In this document: one piece after another, positions 43,401 to 58,400 of the stretch
Layout: every line of letters starts with the position of its first letter
Position numbering within the stretch: position 1 is the stretch's first letter
From: Panagrolaimus kolymaensis
Lineage: Eukaryota > Nematoda > Chromadorea > Rhabditida > Panagrolaimidae
Direction: 5' to 3'
NCBI GenBank assembly: GCA_028622995.1
Contig: JAJQJQ010000104.1
Coordinates: forward strand, 1 to 64,000
DNA length: 64,000 nt
Notes under the pieces: model-generated
Seen by the model: only the letters and a program-made list of their open reading frames with translations
What the model was told of the DNA's origin: nothing
Databases searched by the model: none
Translations under genes and position numbers: made by a program

Positions 43401-46400
43401 TTAAAAAACACATTTAAAGCTCACAAAGATGCATAATTAAAACTTTCAGAATCACATTTTTTATTTAAACCATTTATAATTTATTCGGTAAACCTATCTT
43501 CAATTTTCATGCCAAGGAGAAGTAAAATTAAAGTTATTTATTATCGTCATCTTCATGTCCCTCAGAAGCATAATTAAAACTTTCACAATCACATTTTTTA
43601 TTTAAACCATTCATAATTTATTCGGTAAACCTATCTTCAATTTTCATGCCAAGGAGAAGTAAAATTAAAGTTATTTATTATCGTCATCTTCATGTCCCTC
43701 AGAAGCATATTTAAAACTTTCACAATCACATTTTTTATTTAAACCATTCATAATTTATTCGGTAAACCTATCTTCAATTTTCATGCCAAGGAGAAGTAAA
43801 ATTAAAGTTATTTATTATCGTCATCTTCATGTCCCTCAGAAGCATAATTAAAACTTTCACAATCACATTTTTTATTTAAACCATTTATAATTTATTCGGT
43901 AAACCTATCTTCAATTTTCATGCCAAGGAGAAGTAAAATTAAAGTTATTTATTATCGTCATCTTCATGTCCCTCAGAAGCATAATTAAAACTTTCAGAAT
44001 CACATTTTTTATTTAAACCATTTGTAATTTATTCGGTAAACCTATCTTCAATTTTCATGCCAAGGAGAAGTAAAATTAAAGTTATTTATTATCGTCATCT
44101 TCATGTCCCTCAGAAGCATAATTAAAACTTTCACAATCACATTTTTTATTTAAACCATTCATAATTTATTCGGTAAACCTTTATTCAATTTTCATGCCAA
44201 GGTGAAGTAAAATTTAAGTTATTTAAAAAACACATTTAAAGCTCACAAAGAAGCATAATTAAAACTTTCAGAATCACATTTTTTATTTAAACCATTTATA
44301 ATTTATTCGGTAAACCTATCTTCAATTTTCATGCCAAGGAGAAGTAAAATTAAATTTATTTATTATCGTCATCTTCATGTCCCTCAGAAGCATAATTAAA
44401 ACTTTCAGAATCACATTTTTTATTTAAACCATTTGTAATTTATTCGGTAAACCTATCTTCAATTTTCATGCCAAGGAGAAGTAAAATTAAAGTTATTTAT
44501 TATCGTCATCTTCATGTCCCTCAGAAGCATAATTAAAACTTTCACAATCACATTTTTTATTTAAACCATTCATAATTTATTCGGTAAACCTATCTTCAAT
44601 TTTCATGCCAAGGTGAAGTAAAATTTAAGTTATTTAAAAAACACATTTAAAGCTCACAAAGAAGCATAATTAAAACTTTCAGAATCACATTTTTTATTTA
44701 AACCATTTATAATTTATTCGGTAAACCTATCTTCAATTTTCATGCCAAGGAGAAGTAAAATTAAAGTTATTTATTATCGTCATCTTCATGTCCCTCAGAA
44801 GCATAATTAAAACTTTCACAATCACATTTTTTATTTAAACCATTCATAATTTATTCGGTAAACCTTTATTCAATTTTCATGCCAAGGTGAAGTAAAATTT
44901 AAGTTATTTAAAAAACACATTTAAAGCTCACAAAGAAGCATAATTAATACTTTCAGAATCACATTTTTTATTTAAACCATTTATAATTTATTCGGTAAAC
45001 CTATCTTCAATTTTCATGCCAAGGAGAAGTAAAATTAAAGTTATTTATTATCGTCATCTTCATGTCCCTCAGAAGCATAATTAAAACTTTCACAATCACA
45101 TTTTTTATTTAAACCATTTATAATTTATTCGGTAAACCTATCTTCAATTTTCATGCCAAGGAGAAGTAAAATTAAATTTATTTATTATCGTCATCTTCAT
45201 GTCCCTCAGAAGCATAATTAAAACTTTCACAATCACATTTTTTATTTAAACCATTTATAATTTATTCGGTAAACCTTTATTCAATTTTCATGCCAAGGTG
45301 AAGTAAAATTTAAGTTATTTAAAAAACACATTTAAAGCTCACAAAGAAGCATAATTAAAACTTTCAGAATCACATTTTTTATTTAAACCATTTATAATTT
45401 ATTCGGTAAACCTATCTTCAATTTTCATGCCAAGGAGAAGTAAAATTAAAGTTATTTATTATCGTCATCTTCATGTCCCTCAGAAGCATAATTAAAACTT
45501 TCACAATCACATTTTTTATTTAAACCATTCATAATTTATTCGGTAAACCTTTATTCAATTTTCATGCCAAGGTGAAATAAAATTTAAGTTATTTAAAAAA
45601 CACATTTAAAGCTCACAAAGAAGCATAATTAAAACTTTCAGAATCACATTTTTTATTTAAACCATTTATAATTTATTCGGTAAACCTATCTTCAATTTTC
45701 ATGCCAAGGAGAAGTAAAATTAAATTTATTTATTATCGTCATCTTCATGTCCCTCAGAAGCATAATTAAAACTTTCAGAATCATATTTTTTATTTAAACC
45801 ATTTGTAATTTATTCGGTAAACCTATCTTCAATTTTCATGCCAAGGAGAAGTAAAATTAAAGTTATTTATTATCGTCATCTTCATGTCCCTCAGAAGCAT
45901 AATTAAAACTTTCACAATCACATTTTTTATTTAAACCATTCATAATTTATTCGGTAAACCTATCTTCAATTTTCATGCCAAGGTGAAGTAAAATTTAAGT
46001 TATTTAAAAAACACATTTAAAGCTCACAAAGAAGCATAATTAAAACTTTCAGAATCACATTTTTTATTTAAACCATTTATAATTTATTCGGTAAACCTAT
46101 CTTCAATTTTCATGCCAAGGAGAAGTAAAATTAAAGTTATTTATTATCGTCATCTTCATGTCCCTCAGAAGCATAATTAAAACTTTCACAATCACATTTT
46201 TTATTTAAACCATTCATAATTTATTCGGTAAACCTTTATTCAATTTTCATGCCAAGGTGAAGTAAAATTTAAGTTATTTAAAAAACACATTTAAAGCTCA
46301 CAAAGAAGCATAATTAAAACTTTCAGAATCACATTTTTTAGTTAAACCATTTATAATTTATTCGGTAAACCTATCTTCAATTTTCATGCCAAGGAGAAGT

Positions 46401-49400
46401 AAAATTAAAGTTATTTATTATCGTCATCTTCATGTCCCTCAGAAGCATAATTAAAACTTTCACAATCACATTTTTTATTTAAACCATTCATAATTTATTC
46501 GGTAAACCTATCTTCAATTTTCATGCCAAGGAGAAGTAAAATTAAAGTTATTTATTATCGTCATCTTCATGTCCCTCAGAAGCATAATTAAAACTTTCAC
46601 AATCACATTTTTTATTTAAACCATTTATAATTTATTCGGTAAACCTTTATTCAATTTTCATGCCAAGGAGAAGTAAAATTAAAGTTATTTATTATCGTCA
46701 TCTTCATGTCCCTCAGAAGCATAATTAAAACTTTCACAATCACATTTTTTATTTAAACCATTCATAATTTATTCGGTAAACCTATCTTCAATTTTCATGC
46801 CAAGGAGAAGTAAAATTAAAGTTATTTATTATCGTCATCTTCATGTCCCTCAGAAGCATAATTAAAACTTTCACAATCACATTTTTTATTTAAACCATTT
46901 ATAATTTATTCGGTAAACCTTTATTCAATTTTCATGCCAAGGTGAAGTAAAATTTAAGTTATTTAAAAAACACATTTAAAGCTCACAAAGAAGCATAATT
47001 AAAACTTTCAGAATCACATTTTTTATTTAAACTATTTATAATTTATTCGGTAAACCTATCTTCAATTTTCATGCCAAGGAGAAGTAAAATTAAATTTATT
47101 TATTATCGTCATCTTCATGTCCCTCAGAAGCATAATTAAAACTTTCAGAATCACATTTTTTATTTAAACCATTTATAATTTATTCGGTAAACCTATCTTC
47201 AATTTTCATGCCAAGGAGAAGTAAAATTAAATTTATTTATTATCGTCATCTTCATGTCCCTCAGAAGCATAATTAAAACTTTCACAATCACATTTTTTAT
47301 TTAAACCATTCATAATTTATTCGGTAAACCTTTATTCAATTTTCATGCCAAGGTGAAGTAAAATTTAAGTTATTTAAAAAACACATTTAAAGCTCACAAA
47401 GAAGCATAATTAAAACTTTCAGAATCACATTTTTTATTTAAACCATTTATAATTTATTCGGTAAACCTATCTTCAATTTTCATGCCAAGGAGAAGTAAAA
47501 TTAAAGTTATTTATTATCGTCATCTTCATGTCCCTCAGAAGCATAATTAAAACTTTCACAATCACATTTTTTATTTAAACCATTTATAATTTATTCGGTA
47601 AACCTATCTTCAATTTTCATGCCAAGGAGAAGTAAAATTAAATTTATTTATTATCGTCATCTTCATGTCCCTCAGAAGCATAATTAAAACTTTCACAATC
47701 ACATTTTTTATTTAAACCATTTATAATTTATTCGGTAAACCTTTATTCAATTTTCATGCCAAGGTGAAGTAAAATTTAAGTTATTTAAAAAACACATTTA
47801 AAGCTCACAAAGAAGCATAATTAAAACTTTCAGAATCACATTTTTTATTTAAACCATTTATAATTTATTCGGTAAACCTATCTTCAATTTTCATGCCAAG
47901 GAGAAGTAAAATTAAAGTTATTTATTATCGTCATCTTCATGTCCCTCAGAAGCATAATTAAAACTTTCACAATCACATTTTTTATTTAAACCATTCATAA
48001 TTTATTCGGTAAACCTTTATTCAATTTTCATGCCAAGGTGAAGTAAAATTTAAGTTATTTAAAAAACACATTTAAAGCTCACAAAGAAGCATAATTAAAA
48101 CTTTCAGAATCACATTTTTTATTTAAACCATTTATAATTTATTCGGTAAACCTTTATTCAATTTTCATGCCAAGGTGAAGTAAAATTTAAGTTATTTAAA
48201 AAACACATTTAAAGCTCACAAAGAAGCATAATTAAAACTTTCAGAATCACATTTTTTATTTAAACTATTTATAATTTATTCGGTAAACCTATCTTCAATT
48301 TTCATGCCAAGGAGAAGTAAAATTAAATTTATTTATTATCGTCATCTTCATGTCCCTCAGAAGCATAATTAAAACTTTCAGAATCACATTTTTTATTTAA
48401 ACCATTTATAATTTATTCGGTAAACCTATCTTCAATTTTCATGCCAAGGAGAAGTAAAATTAAATTTATTTATTATCGTCATCTTCATGTCCCTCAGAAG
48501 CATAATTAAAACTTTCACAATCACATTTTTTATTTAAACCATTCATAATTTATTCGGTAAACCTATCTTCAATTTTCATGCCAAGGTGAAGTAAAATTTA
48601 AGTTATTTAAAAAACACATTTAAAGCTCACAAAGAAGCATAATTAAAACTTTCAGAATCACATTTTTTATTTAAACCATTTATAATTTATTCGGTAAACC
48701 TATCTTCAATTTTCATGCCAAGGAGAAGTAAAATTAAAGTTATTTATTATCGTCATCTTCATGTCCCTCAGAAGCATAATTAAAACTTTCACAATCACAT
48801 TTTTTATTTAAACCATTCATAATTTATTCGGTAAACCTATCTTCAATTTTCATGCCAAGGAGAAGTAAAATTAAAGTTATTTATTATCGTCATCTTCATG
48901 TCCCTCAGAAGCATAATTAAAACTTTCACAATCACATTTTTTATTTAAACCATTTATAATTTATTCGGTAAACCTATCTTCAATTTTCAAGCCAAGGAGA
49001 AGTAAAATTAAAGTTATTTATTATCGTCATCTTCATGTCCCTCAGAAGCATAATTAAAACTTTCACAATCACATTTTTTATTTAAACCATTCATAATTTA
49101 TTCGGTAAACCTATCTTCAATTTTCATGCCAAGGAGAAGTAAAATTAAAGTTATTTATTATCGTCATCTTCATGTCCCTCAGAAGCATAATTAAAACTTT
49201 CACAATCACATTTTTTATTTAAACCATTTATAATTTATTCGGTAAACCTTTATTCAATTTTCATGCCAAGGAGAAGTAAAATTAAAGTTATTTATTATCG
49301 TCATCTTCATGTCCCTCAGAAGCATAATTAAAACTTTCACAATCACATTTTTTATTTAAACCATTCATAATTTATTCGGTAAACCTTTATTCAATTTTCA

Positions 49401-52400
49401 TGCCAAGGTGAAGTAAAATTTAAGTTATTTAAAAAACACATTTAAAGCTCACAAAGAAGCATAATTAAAACTTTCAGAATCACATTTTTTATTTAAACCA
49501 TTTATAATTTATTCGGTAAACCTATCTTCAATTTTCATGCCAAGGAGAAGTAAAATTAAATTTATTTATTATCGTCATCTTCATGTCCCTCAGAAGCATA
49601 ATTAAAACTTTCACAATCACATTTTTTATTTAAACCATTCATAATTTTTCTCGGTAAACCTATCTTCAATTTTCATGCCAAGGAGAAGTAAAATTAAAGT
49701 TATTTATTATCGTCATCTTCATGTCCCTCAGAAGCATAATTAAAACTTTCACAATCACATTTTTTATTTAAACCATTCATAATTTTTCTCGGTAAACCTA
49801 TCTTCAATTTTCATGCCAAGGAGAAGTAAAATTAAAGTTATTTATTATCGTCATCTTCATGTCCCTCAGAAGCATAATTAAAACTTTCACAATCACATTT
49901 TTTATTTAAACCATTTATAATTTATTCGGTAAACCTATCTTCAATTTTCATGCCAAGGAGAAGTAAAATTAAAGTTATTTATTATCGTCATCTTCATGTC
50001 CCTCAGAAGCATAATTAAAACTTTCACAATCACATTTTTTATTTAAACCATTTATAATTTATTCGGTAAACCTTTATTCAATTTTCATGCCAAGGAGAAG
50101 TAAAATTAAAGTTATTTATTATCGTCATCTTCATGTCCCTCAGAAGCATAATTAAAACTTTCACAATCACATTTTTTATTTAAACCATTTATAATTTATT
50201 CGGTAAACCTTTATTCAATTTTCATGCCAAGGAGAAGTAAAATTAAAGTTATTTATTATCGTCATCTTCATGTCCCTCAGAAGCATAATTAAAACTTTCA
50301 CAATCACATTTTTTATTTAAACCATTCATAATTTATTCGGTAAACCTATCTTCAATTTTCATGGCAAGGAGAAGTAAAATTAAAGTTATTTATTATCGTC
50401 ATCTTCATGTCCCTCAGAAGCATAATTAAAACTTTCACAATCACATTTTTTATTTAAACCATTCATAATTTATTCGGTAAACCTATCTTCAATTTTCATG
50501 CCAAGGAGAAGTAAAATTAAAGTTATTTATTATCGTCATCTTCATGTCCCTCAGAAGCATAATTAAAACTTTCACAATCACATTTTTTATTTAAACCATT
50601 CATAATTTATTCGGTAAACCTATCTTCAATTTTCATGCCAAGGAGAAGTAAAATTAAAGTTATTTATTATCGTCATCTTCATGTCCCTCAGAAGCATAAT
50701 TAAAACTTTCACAATCACATTTTTTATTTAAACCATTCATAATTTATTCGGTAAACCTATCTTCAATTTTCATGCCAAGGTGAAGTAAAATTAAAGTTAT
50801 TTAAAAAACACATTTAAAGCTCACAAAGAAGCATAATTAAAACTTTCAGAATCACATTTTTTATTTAAACCATTTATAATTTATTCGGTAAACCTATCTT
50901 CAATTTTCATGCCAAGGAGAAGTAAAATTAAAGTTATTTATTATCGTCATCTTCATGTCCCTCAGAAGCATAATTAAAACTTTCACAATCACATTTTTTA
51001 TTTAAACCATTTATAATTTATTCGGTAAACCTATCTTCAATTTTCATGCCAAGGAGAAGTAAAATTAAATTTATTTATTATCGTCATCTTCATGTCCCTC
51101 AGAAGCATAATTAAAACTTTCACAATCACATTTTTTATTTAAACCATTCATAATTTATTCGGTAAACCTATCTTCAATTTTCATGCCAAGGTGAAGTAAA
51201 ATTAAAGTTATTTAAAAAACACATTTAAAGCTCACAAAGAAGCATAATTAAAACTTTCAGAATCACATTTTTTATTTAAACCATTTATAATTTATTCGGT
51301 AAACCTATCTTCAATTTTCATGCCAAGGAGAAGTAAAATTAAAGTTATTTATTATCGTCATCTTCATGTCCCTCAGAAGCATAATTAAAACTTTCACAAT
51401 CACATTTTTTATTTAAACCATTTATAATTTATTCGGTAAACCTATCTTCAATTTTCATGCCAAGGAGAAGTAAAATTAAATTTATTTATTATCGTCATCT
51501 TCATGTCCCTCAGAAGCATAATTAAAACTTTCACAATCACATTTTTTATTTAAACCATTCATAATTTATTCGGTAAACCTATCTTCAATTTTCATGCCAA
51601 GGAGAAGTAAAATTAAAGTTATTTATTATCGTCATCTTCATGTCCCTCAGAAGCATAATTAAAACTTTCACAATCACATTTTTTATTTAAACCATTTATA
51701 ATTTATTCGGTAAACCTTTATTCAATTTTCATGCCAAGGAGAAGTAAAATTAAAGTTATTTATTATCGTCATCTTCATGTCCCTCAGAAGCATAATTAAA
51801 ACTTTCACAATCACATTTTTTATTTAAACCATTCATAATTTATTCGGTAAACCTATCTTCAATTTTCATGCCAAGGAGAAGTAAAATTAAAGTTATTTAT
51901 TATCGTCATCTTCATGTCCCTCAGAAGCATAATTAAAACTTTCACAATCACATTTTTTATTTAAACCATTCATAATTTATTCGGTAAACCTATCTTCAAT
52001 TTTCATGGCAAGGAGAAGTAAAATTAAAGTTATTTATTATCGTCATCTTCATGTCCCTCAGAAGCATAATTAAAACTTTCACAATCACATTTTTTATTTA
52101 AACCATTCATAATTTATTCGGTAAACCTATCTTCAATTTTCATGCCAAGGAGAAGTAAAATTAAAGTTATTTATTATCGTCATCTTCATGTCCCTCAGAA
52201 GCATAATTAAAACTTTCACAATCACATTTTTTATTTAAACCATTCATAATTTATTCGGTAAACCTATCTTCAATTTTCATGCCAAGGTGAAGTAAAATTA
52301 AAGTTATTTAAAAAACACATTTAAAGCTCACAAAGAAGCATAATTAAAACTTTCAGAATCACATTTTTTATTTAAACCATTTATAATTTATTCGGTAAAC

Positions 52401-55400
52401 CTATCTTCAATTTTCATGCCAAGGAGAAGTAAAATTAAAGTTATTTATTATCGTCATCTTCATGTCCCTCAGAAGCATAATTAAAACTTTCACAATCACA
52501 TTTTTTATTTAAACCATTTATAATTTATTCGGTAAACCTATCTTCAATTTTCATGCCAAGGAGAAGTAAAATTAAAGTTATTTATTATCGTCATCTTCAT
52601 GTCCCTCAGAAGCATAATTAAAACTTTCACAATCACATTTTTTATTTAAACCATTCATAATTTATTCGGTAAACCTATCTTCAATTTTCATGCCAAGGTG
52701 AAGTAAAATTAAAGTTATTTAAAAAACACATTTAAAGCTCACAAAGAAGCATAATTAAAACTTTCACAATCACATTTTTTATTTAAACCATTCATAATTT
52801 ATTCGGTAAACCTATCTTCAATTTTCATGCCAAGGTGAAGTAAAATTAAAGTTATTTAAAAAACACATTTAAAGCTCACAAAGAAGCATAATTAAAACTT
52901 TCAGAATCACATTTTTTATTTAAACCATTTATAATTTATTCGGTAAACCTATCTTCAATTTTCATGCCAAGGAGAAGTAAAATTAAAGTTATTTATTATC
53001 GTCATCTTCATGTCCCTCAGAAGCATAATTAAAACTTTCACAATCACATTTTTTATTTAAACCATTTATAATTTATTCGGTAAACCTATCTTCAATTTTC
53101 ATGCCAAGGAGAAGTAAAATTAAATTTATTTATTATCGTCATCTTCATGTCCCTCAGAAGCATAATTAAAACTTTCACAATCACATTTTTTATTTAAACC
53201 ATTCATAATTTATTCGGTAAACCTATCTTCAATTTTCATGCCAAGGAGAAGTAAAATTAAAGTTATTTATTATCGTCATCTTCATGTCCCTCAGAAGCAT
53301 AATTAAAACTTTCACAATCACATTTTTTATTTAAACCATTTATAATTTATTCGGTAAACCTTTATTCAATTTTCATGCCAAGGAGAAGTAAAATTAAAGT
53401 TATTTATTATCGTCATCTTCATGTCCCTCAGAAGCATAATTAAAACTTTCACAATCACATTTTTTATTTAAACCATTCATAATTTATTCGGTAAACCTAT
53501 CTTCAATTTTCATGCCAAGGAGAAGTAAAATTAAAGTTATTTATTATCGTCATCTTCATGTCCCTCAGAAGCATAATTAAAACTTTCACAATCACATTTT
53601 TTATTTAAACCATTCATAATTTATTCGGTAAACCTATCTTCAATTTTCATGGCAAGGAGAAGTAAAATTAAAGTTATTTATTATCGTCATCTTCATGTCC
53701 CTCAGAAGCATAATTAAAACTTTCACAATCACATTTTTTATTTAAACCATTCATAATTTATTCGGTAAACCTATCTTCAATTTTCATGCCAAGGAGAAGT
53801 AAAATTAAAGTTATTTATTATCGTCATCTTCATGTCCCTCAGAAGCATAATTAAAACTTTCACAATCACATTTTTTATTTAAACCATTCATAATTTATTC
53901 GGTAAACCTATCTTCAATTTTCATGCCAAGGTGAAGTAAAATTAAAGTTATTTAAAAAACACATTTAAAGCTCACAAAGAAGCATAATTAAAACTTTCAG
54001 AATCACATTTTTTATTTAAACCATTTATAATTTATTCGGTAAACCTATCTTCAATTTTCATGCCAAGGAGAAGTAAAATTAAAGTTATTTATTATCGTCA
54101 TCTTCATGTCCCTCAGAAGCATAATTAAAACTTTCACAATCACATTTTTTATTTAAACCATTTATAATTTATTCGGTAAACCTATCTTCAATTTTCATGC
54201 CAAGGAGAAGTAAAATTAAATTTATTTATTATCGTCATCTTCATGTCCCTCAGAAGCATAATTAAAACTTTCACAATCACATTTTTTATTTAAACCATTC
54301 ATAATTTATTCGGTAAACCTATCTTCAATTTTCATGCCAAGGAGAAGTAAAATTAAAGTTATTTATTATCGTCATCTTCATGTCCCTCAGAAGCATAATT
54401 AAAACTTTCACAATCACATTTTTTATTTAAACCATTTATAATTTATTCGGTAAACCTTTATTCAATTTTCATGCCAAGGAGAAGTAAAATTAAAGTTATT
54501 TATTATCGTCATCTTCATGTCCCTCAGAAGCATAATTAAAACTTTCACAATCACATTTTTTATTTAAACCATTCATAATTTATTCGGTAAACCTATCTTC
54601 AATTTTCATGCCAAGGAGAAGTAAAATTAAAGTTATTTATTATCGTCATCTTCATGTCCCTCAGAAGCATAATTAAAACTTTCACAATCACATTTTTTAT
54701 TTAAACCATTCATAATTTATTCGGTAAACCTATCTTCAATTTTCATGGCAAGGAGAAGTAAAATTAAAGTTATTTATTATCGTCATCTTCATGTCCCTCA
54801 GAAGCATAATTAAAACTTTCACAATCACATTTTTTATTTAAACCATTCATAATTTATTCGGTAAACCTATCTTCAATTTTCATGCCAAGGAGAAGTAAAA
54901 TTAAAGTTATTTATTATCGTCATCTTCATGTCCCTCAGAAGCATAATTAAAACTTTCACAATCACATTTTTTATTTAAACCATTCATAATTTATTCGGTA
55001 AACCTATCTTCAATTTTCATGCCAAGGAGAAGTAAAATTAAAGTTATTTATTATCGTCATCTTCATGTCCCTCAGAAGCATAATTAAAACTTTCACAATC
55101 ACATTTTTTATTTAAACCATTTATAATTTATTCGGTAAACCTATCTTCAATTTTCATGCCAAGGAGAAGTAAAATTAAAGTTATTTATTATCGTCATCTT
55201 CATGTCCCTCAGAAGCATAATTAAAACTTTCACAATCACATTTTTTATTTAAACCATTCATAATTTATTCGGTAAACCTATCTTCAATTTTCATGGCAAG
55301 GAGAAGTAAAATTAAAGTTATTTATTATCGTCATCTTCATGTCCCTCAGAAGCATAATTAAAACTTTCACAATCACATTTTTTATTTAAACCATTCATAA

Positions 55401-58400
55401 TTTATTCGGTAAACCTATCTTCAATTTTCATGCCAAGGAGAAGTAAAATTAAAGTTATTTATTATCGTCATCTTCATGTCCCTCAGAAGCATAATTAAAA
55501 CTTTCACAATCACATTTTTTATTTAAACCATTCATAATTTATTCGGTAAACCTTTATTCAATTTTCATGCCAAGGTGAAGTAAAATTTAAGTTATTTAAA
55601 AAACACATTTAAAGCTCACAAAGAAGCATAATTAAAACTTTCAGAATCACATTTTTTATTTAAACCATTTATAATTTATTCGGTAAACCTATCTTCAATT
55701 TTCATGCCAAGGTGAAGTAAAATTTAAGTTATTTAAAAAACACATTTAAAGCTCACAAAGAAGCATAATTAAAACTTTCAGAATCACATTTTTTATTTAA
55801 ACCATTTATAATTTATTCGGTAAACCTATCTTCAATTTTCATGCCAAGGAGAAGTAAAATTAAAGTTATTTATTATCGTCATCTTCATGTCCCTCAGAAG
55901 CATAATTAAAACTTTCACAATCACATTTTTTATTTAAACCATTTATAATTTATTCGGTAAACCTTTATTCAATTTTCATGCCAAGGAGAAGTAAAATTAA
56001 AGTTATTTATTATCGTCATCTTCATGTCCCTCAGAAGCATAATTAAAACTTTCACAATCACATTTTTTATTTAAACCATTTATAATTTATTCGGTAAACC
56101 TTTATTCAATTTTCATGCCAAGGAGAAGTAAAATTAAAGTTATTTATTATCGTCATCTTCATGTCCCTCAGAAGCATAATTAAAACTTTCACAATCACAT
56201 TTTTTATTTAAACCATTTATAATTTATTCGGTAAACCTATCTTCAATTTTCATGGCAAGGAGAAGTAAAATTAAAGTTATTTATTATCGTCATCTTCATG
56301 TCCCTCAGAAGCATAATTAAAACTTTCACAATCACATTTTTTATTTAAACCATTCATAATTTATTCGGTAAACCTATCTTCAATTTTCATGCCAAGGAGA
56401 AGTAAAATTAAAGTTATTTATTATCGTCATCTTCATGTCCCTCAGAAGCATAATTAAAACTTTCACAATCACATTTTTTATTTAAACCATTTATAATTTA
56501 TTCGGTAAACCTTTATTCAATTTTCATGCCAAGGAGAAGTAAAATAAAGTTATTTATTATCGTCATCTTCATGTCCCTCAGAAGCATAATTAAAACTTTC
56601 ACAATCACATTTTTTATTTAAACCATTTATAATTTATTCGGTAAACCTATCTTCAATTTTCATGCCAAGGAGAAGTAAAATTAAAGTTATTTATTATCGT
56701 CATCTTCATGTCCCTCAGAAGCATAATTAAAACTTTCACAATCACATTTTTTATTTAAACCATTCATAATTTATTCGGTAAACCTATCTTCAATTTTCAT
56801 GCCAAGGAGAAGTAAAATTAAAGTTATTTATTATCGTCATCTTCATGTCCCTCAGAAGCATAATTAAAACTTTCACAATCACATTTTTTATTTAAACCAT
56901 TTATAATTTATTCGGTAAACCTTTATTCAATTTTCATGCCAAGGAGAAGTAAAATTAAAGTTATTTATTATCGTCATCTTCATGTCCCTCAGAAGCATAA
57001 TTAAAACTTTCACAATCACATTTTTTATTTAAACCATTTATAATTTATTCGGTAAACCTATCTTCAATTTTCATGCCAAGGAGAAGTAAAATTAAAGTTA
57101 TTTATTATCGTCATCTTCATGTCCCTCAGAAGCATAATTAAAACTTTCACAATCACATTTTTTATTTAAACCATTCATAATTTATTCGGTAAACCTTTAT
57201 TCAATTTTCATGCCAAGGTGAAGTAAAATTTAAGTTATTTAAAAAACACATTTAAAGCTCACAAAGAAGCATAATTAAAACTTTCAGAATCACATTTTTT
57301 ATTTAAACCATTTATAATTTATTCGGTAAACCTATCTTCAATTTTCATGCCAAGGAGAAGTAAAATTAAAGTTATTTATTATCGTCATCTTCATGTCCCT
57401 CAGAAGCATAATTAAAACTTTCACAATCACATTTTTTATTTAAACCATTCATAATTTATTCGGTAAACCTTTATTCAATTTTCATGCCAAGGTGAAGTAA
57501 AATTTAAGTTATTTAAAAAACACATTTAAAGCTCACAAAGAAGCATAATTAAAACTTTCAGAATCACATTTTTTATTTAAACCATTTATAATTTATTCGG
57601 TAAACCTATCTTCAATTTTCATGCCAAGGAGAAGTAAAATTAAAGTTATTTATTATCGTCATCTTCATGTCCCTCAGAAGCATAATTAAAACTTTCACAA
57701 TCACATTTTTTATTTAAACCATTCATAATTTATTCGGTAAACCTTTATTCAATTTTCATGCCAAGGTGAAGTAAAATTTAAGTTATTTAAAAAACACATT
57801 TAAAGCTCACAAAGAAGCATAATTAAAACTTTCAGAATCACATTTTTTATTTAAACCATTTATAATTTATTCGGTAAACCTATCTTCAATTTTCATGCCA
57901 AGGAGAAGTAAAATTAAATTTATTTATTATCGTCATCTTCATGTCCCTCAGAAGCATAATTAAAACTTTCAGAATCACATTTTTTATTTAAACCATTTAT
58001 AATTTATTCGGTAAACCTATCTTCAATTTTCATGCCAAGGAGAAGTAAAATTAAAGTTATTTATTATCGTCATCTTCATGTCCCTCAGAAGCATAATTAA
58101 AACTTTCACAATCACATTTTTTATTTAAACCATTTATAATTTATTCGGTAAACCTTTATTCAATTTTCATGCCAAGGAGAAGTAAAATTAAAGTTATTTA
58201 TTATCGTCATCTTCATGTCCCTCAGAAGCATAATTAAAACTTTCACAATCACATTTTTTATTTAAACCATTTATAATTTATTCGGTAAACCTATCTTCAA
58301 TTTTCATGCCAAGGAGAAGTAAAATTAAAGTTATTTATTATCGTCATCTTCATGTCCCTCAGAAGCATAATTAAAACTTTCACAATCACATTTTTTATTT

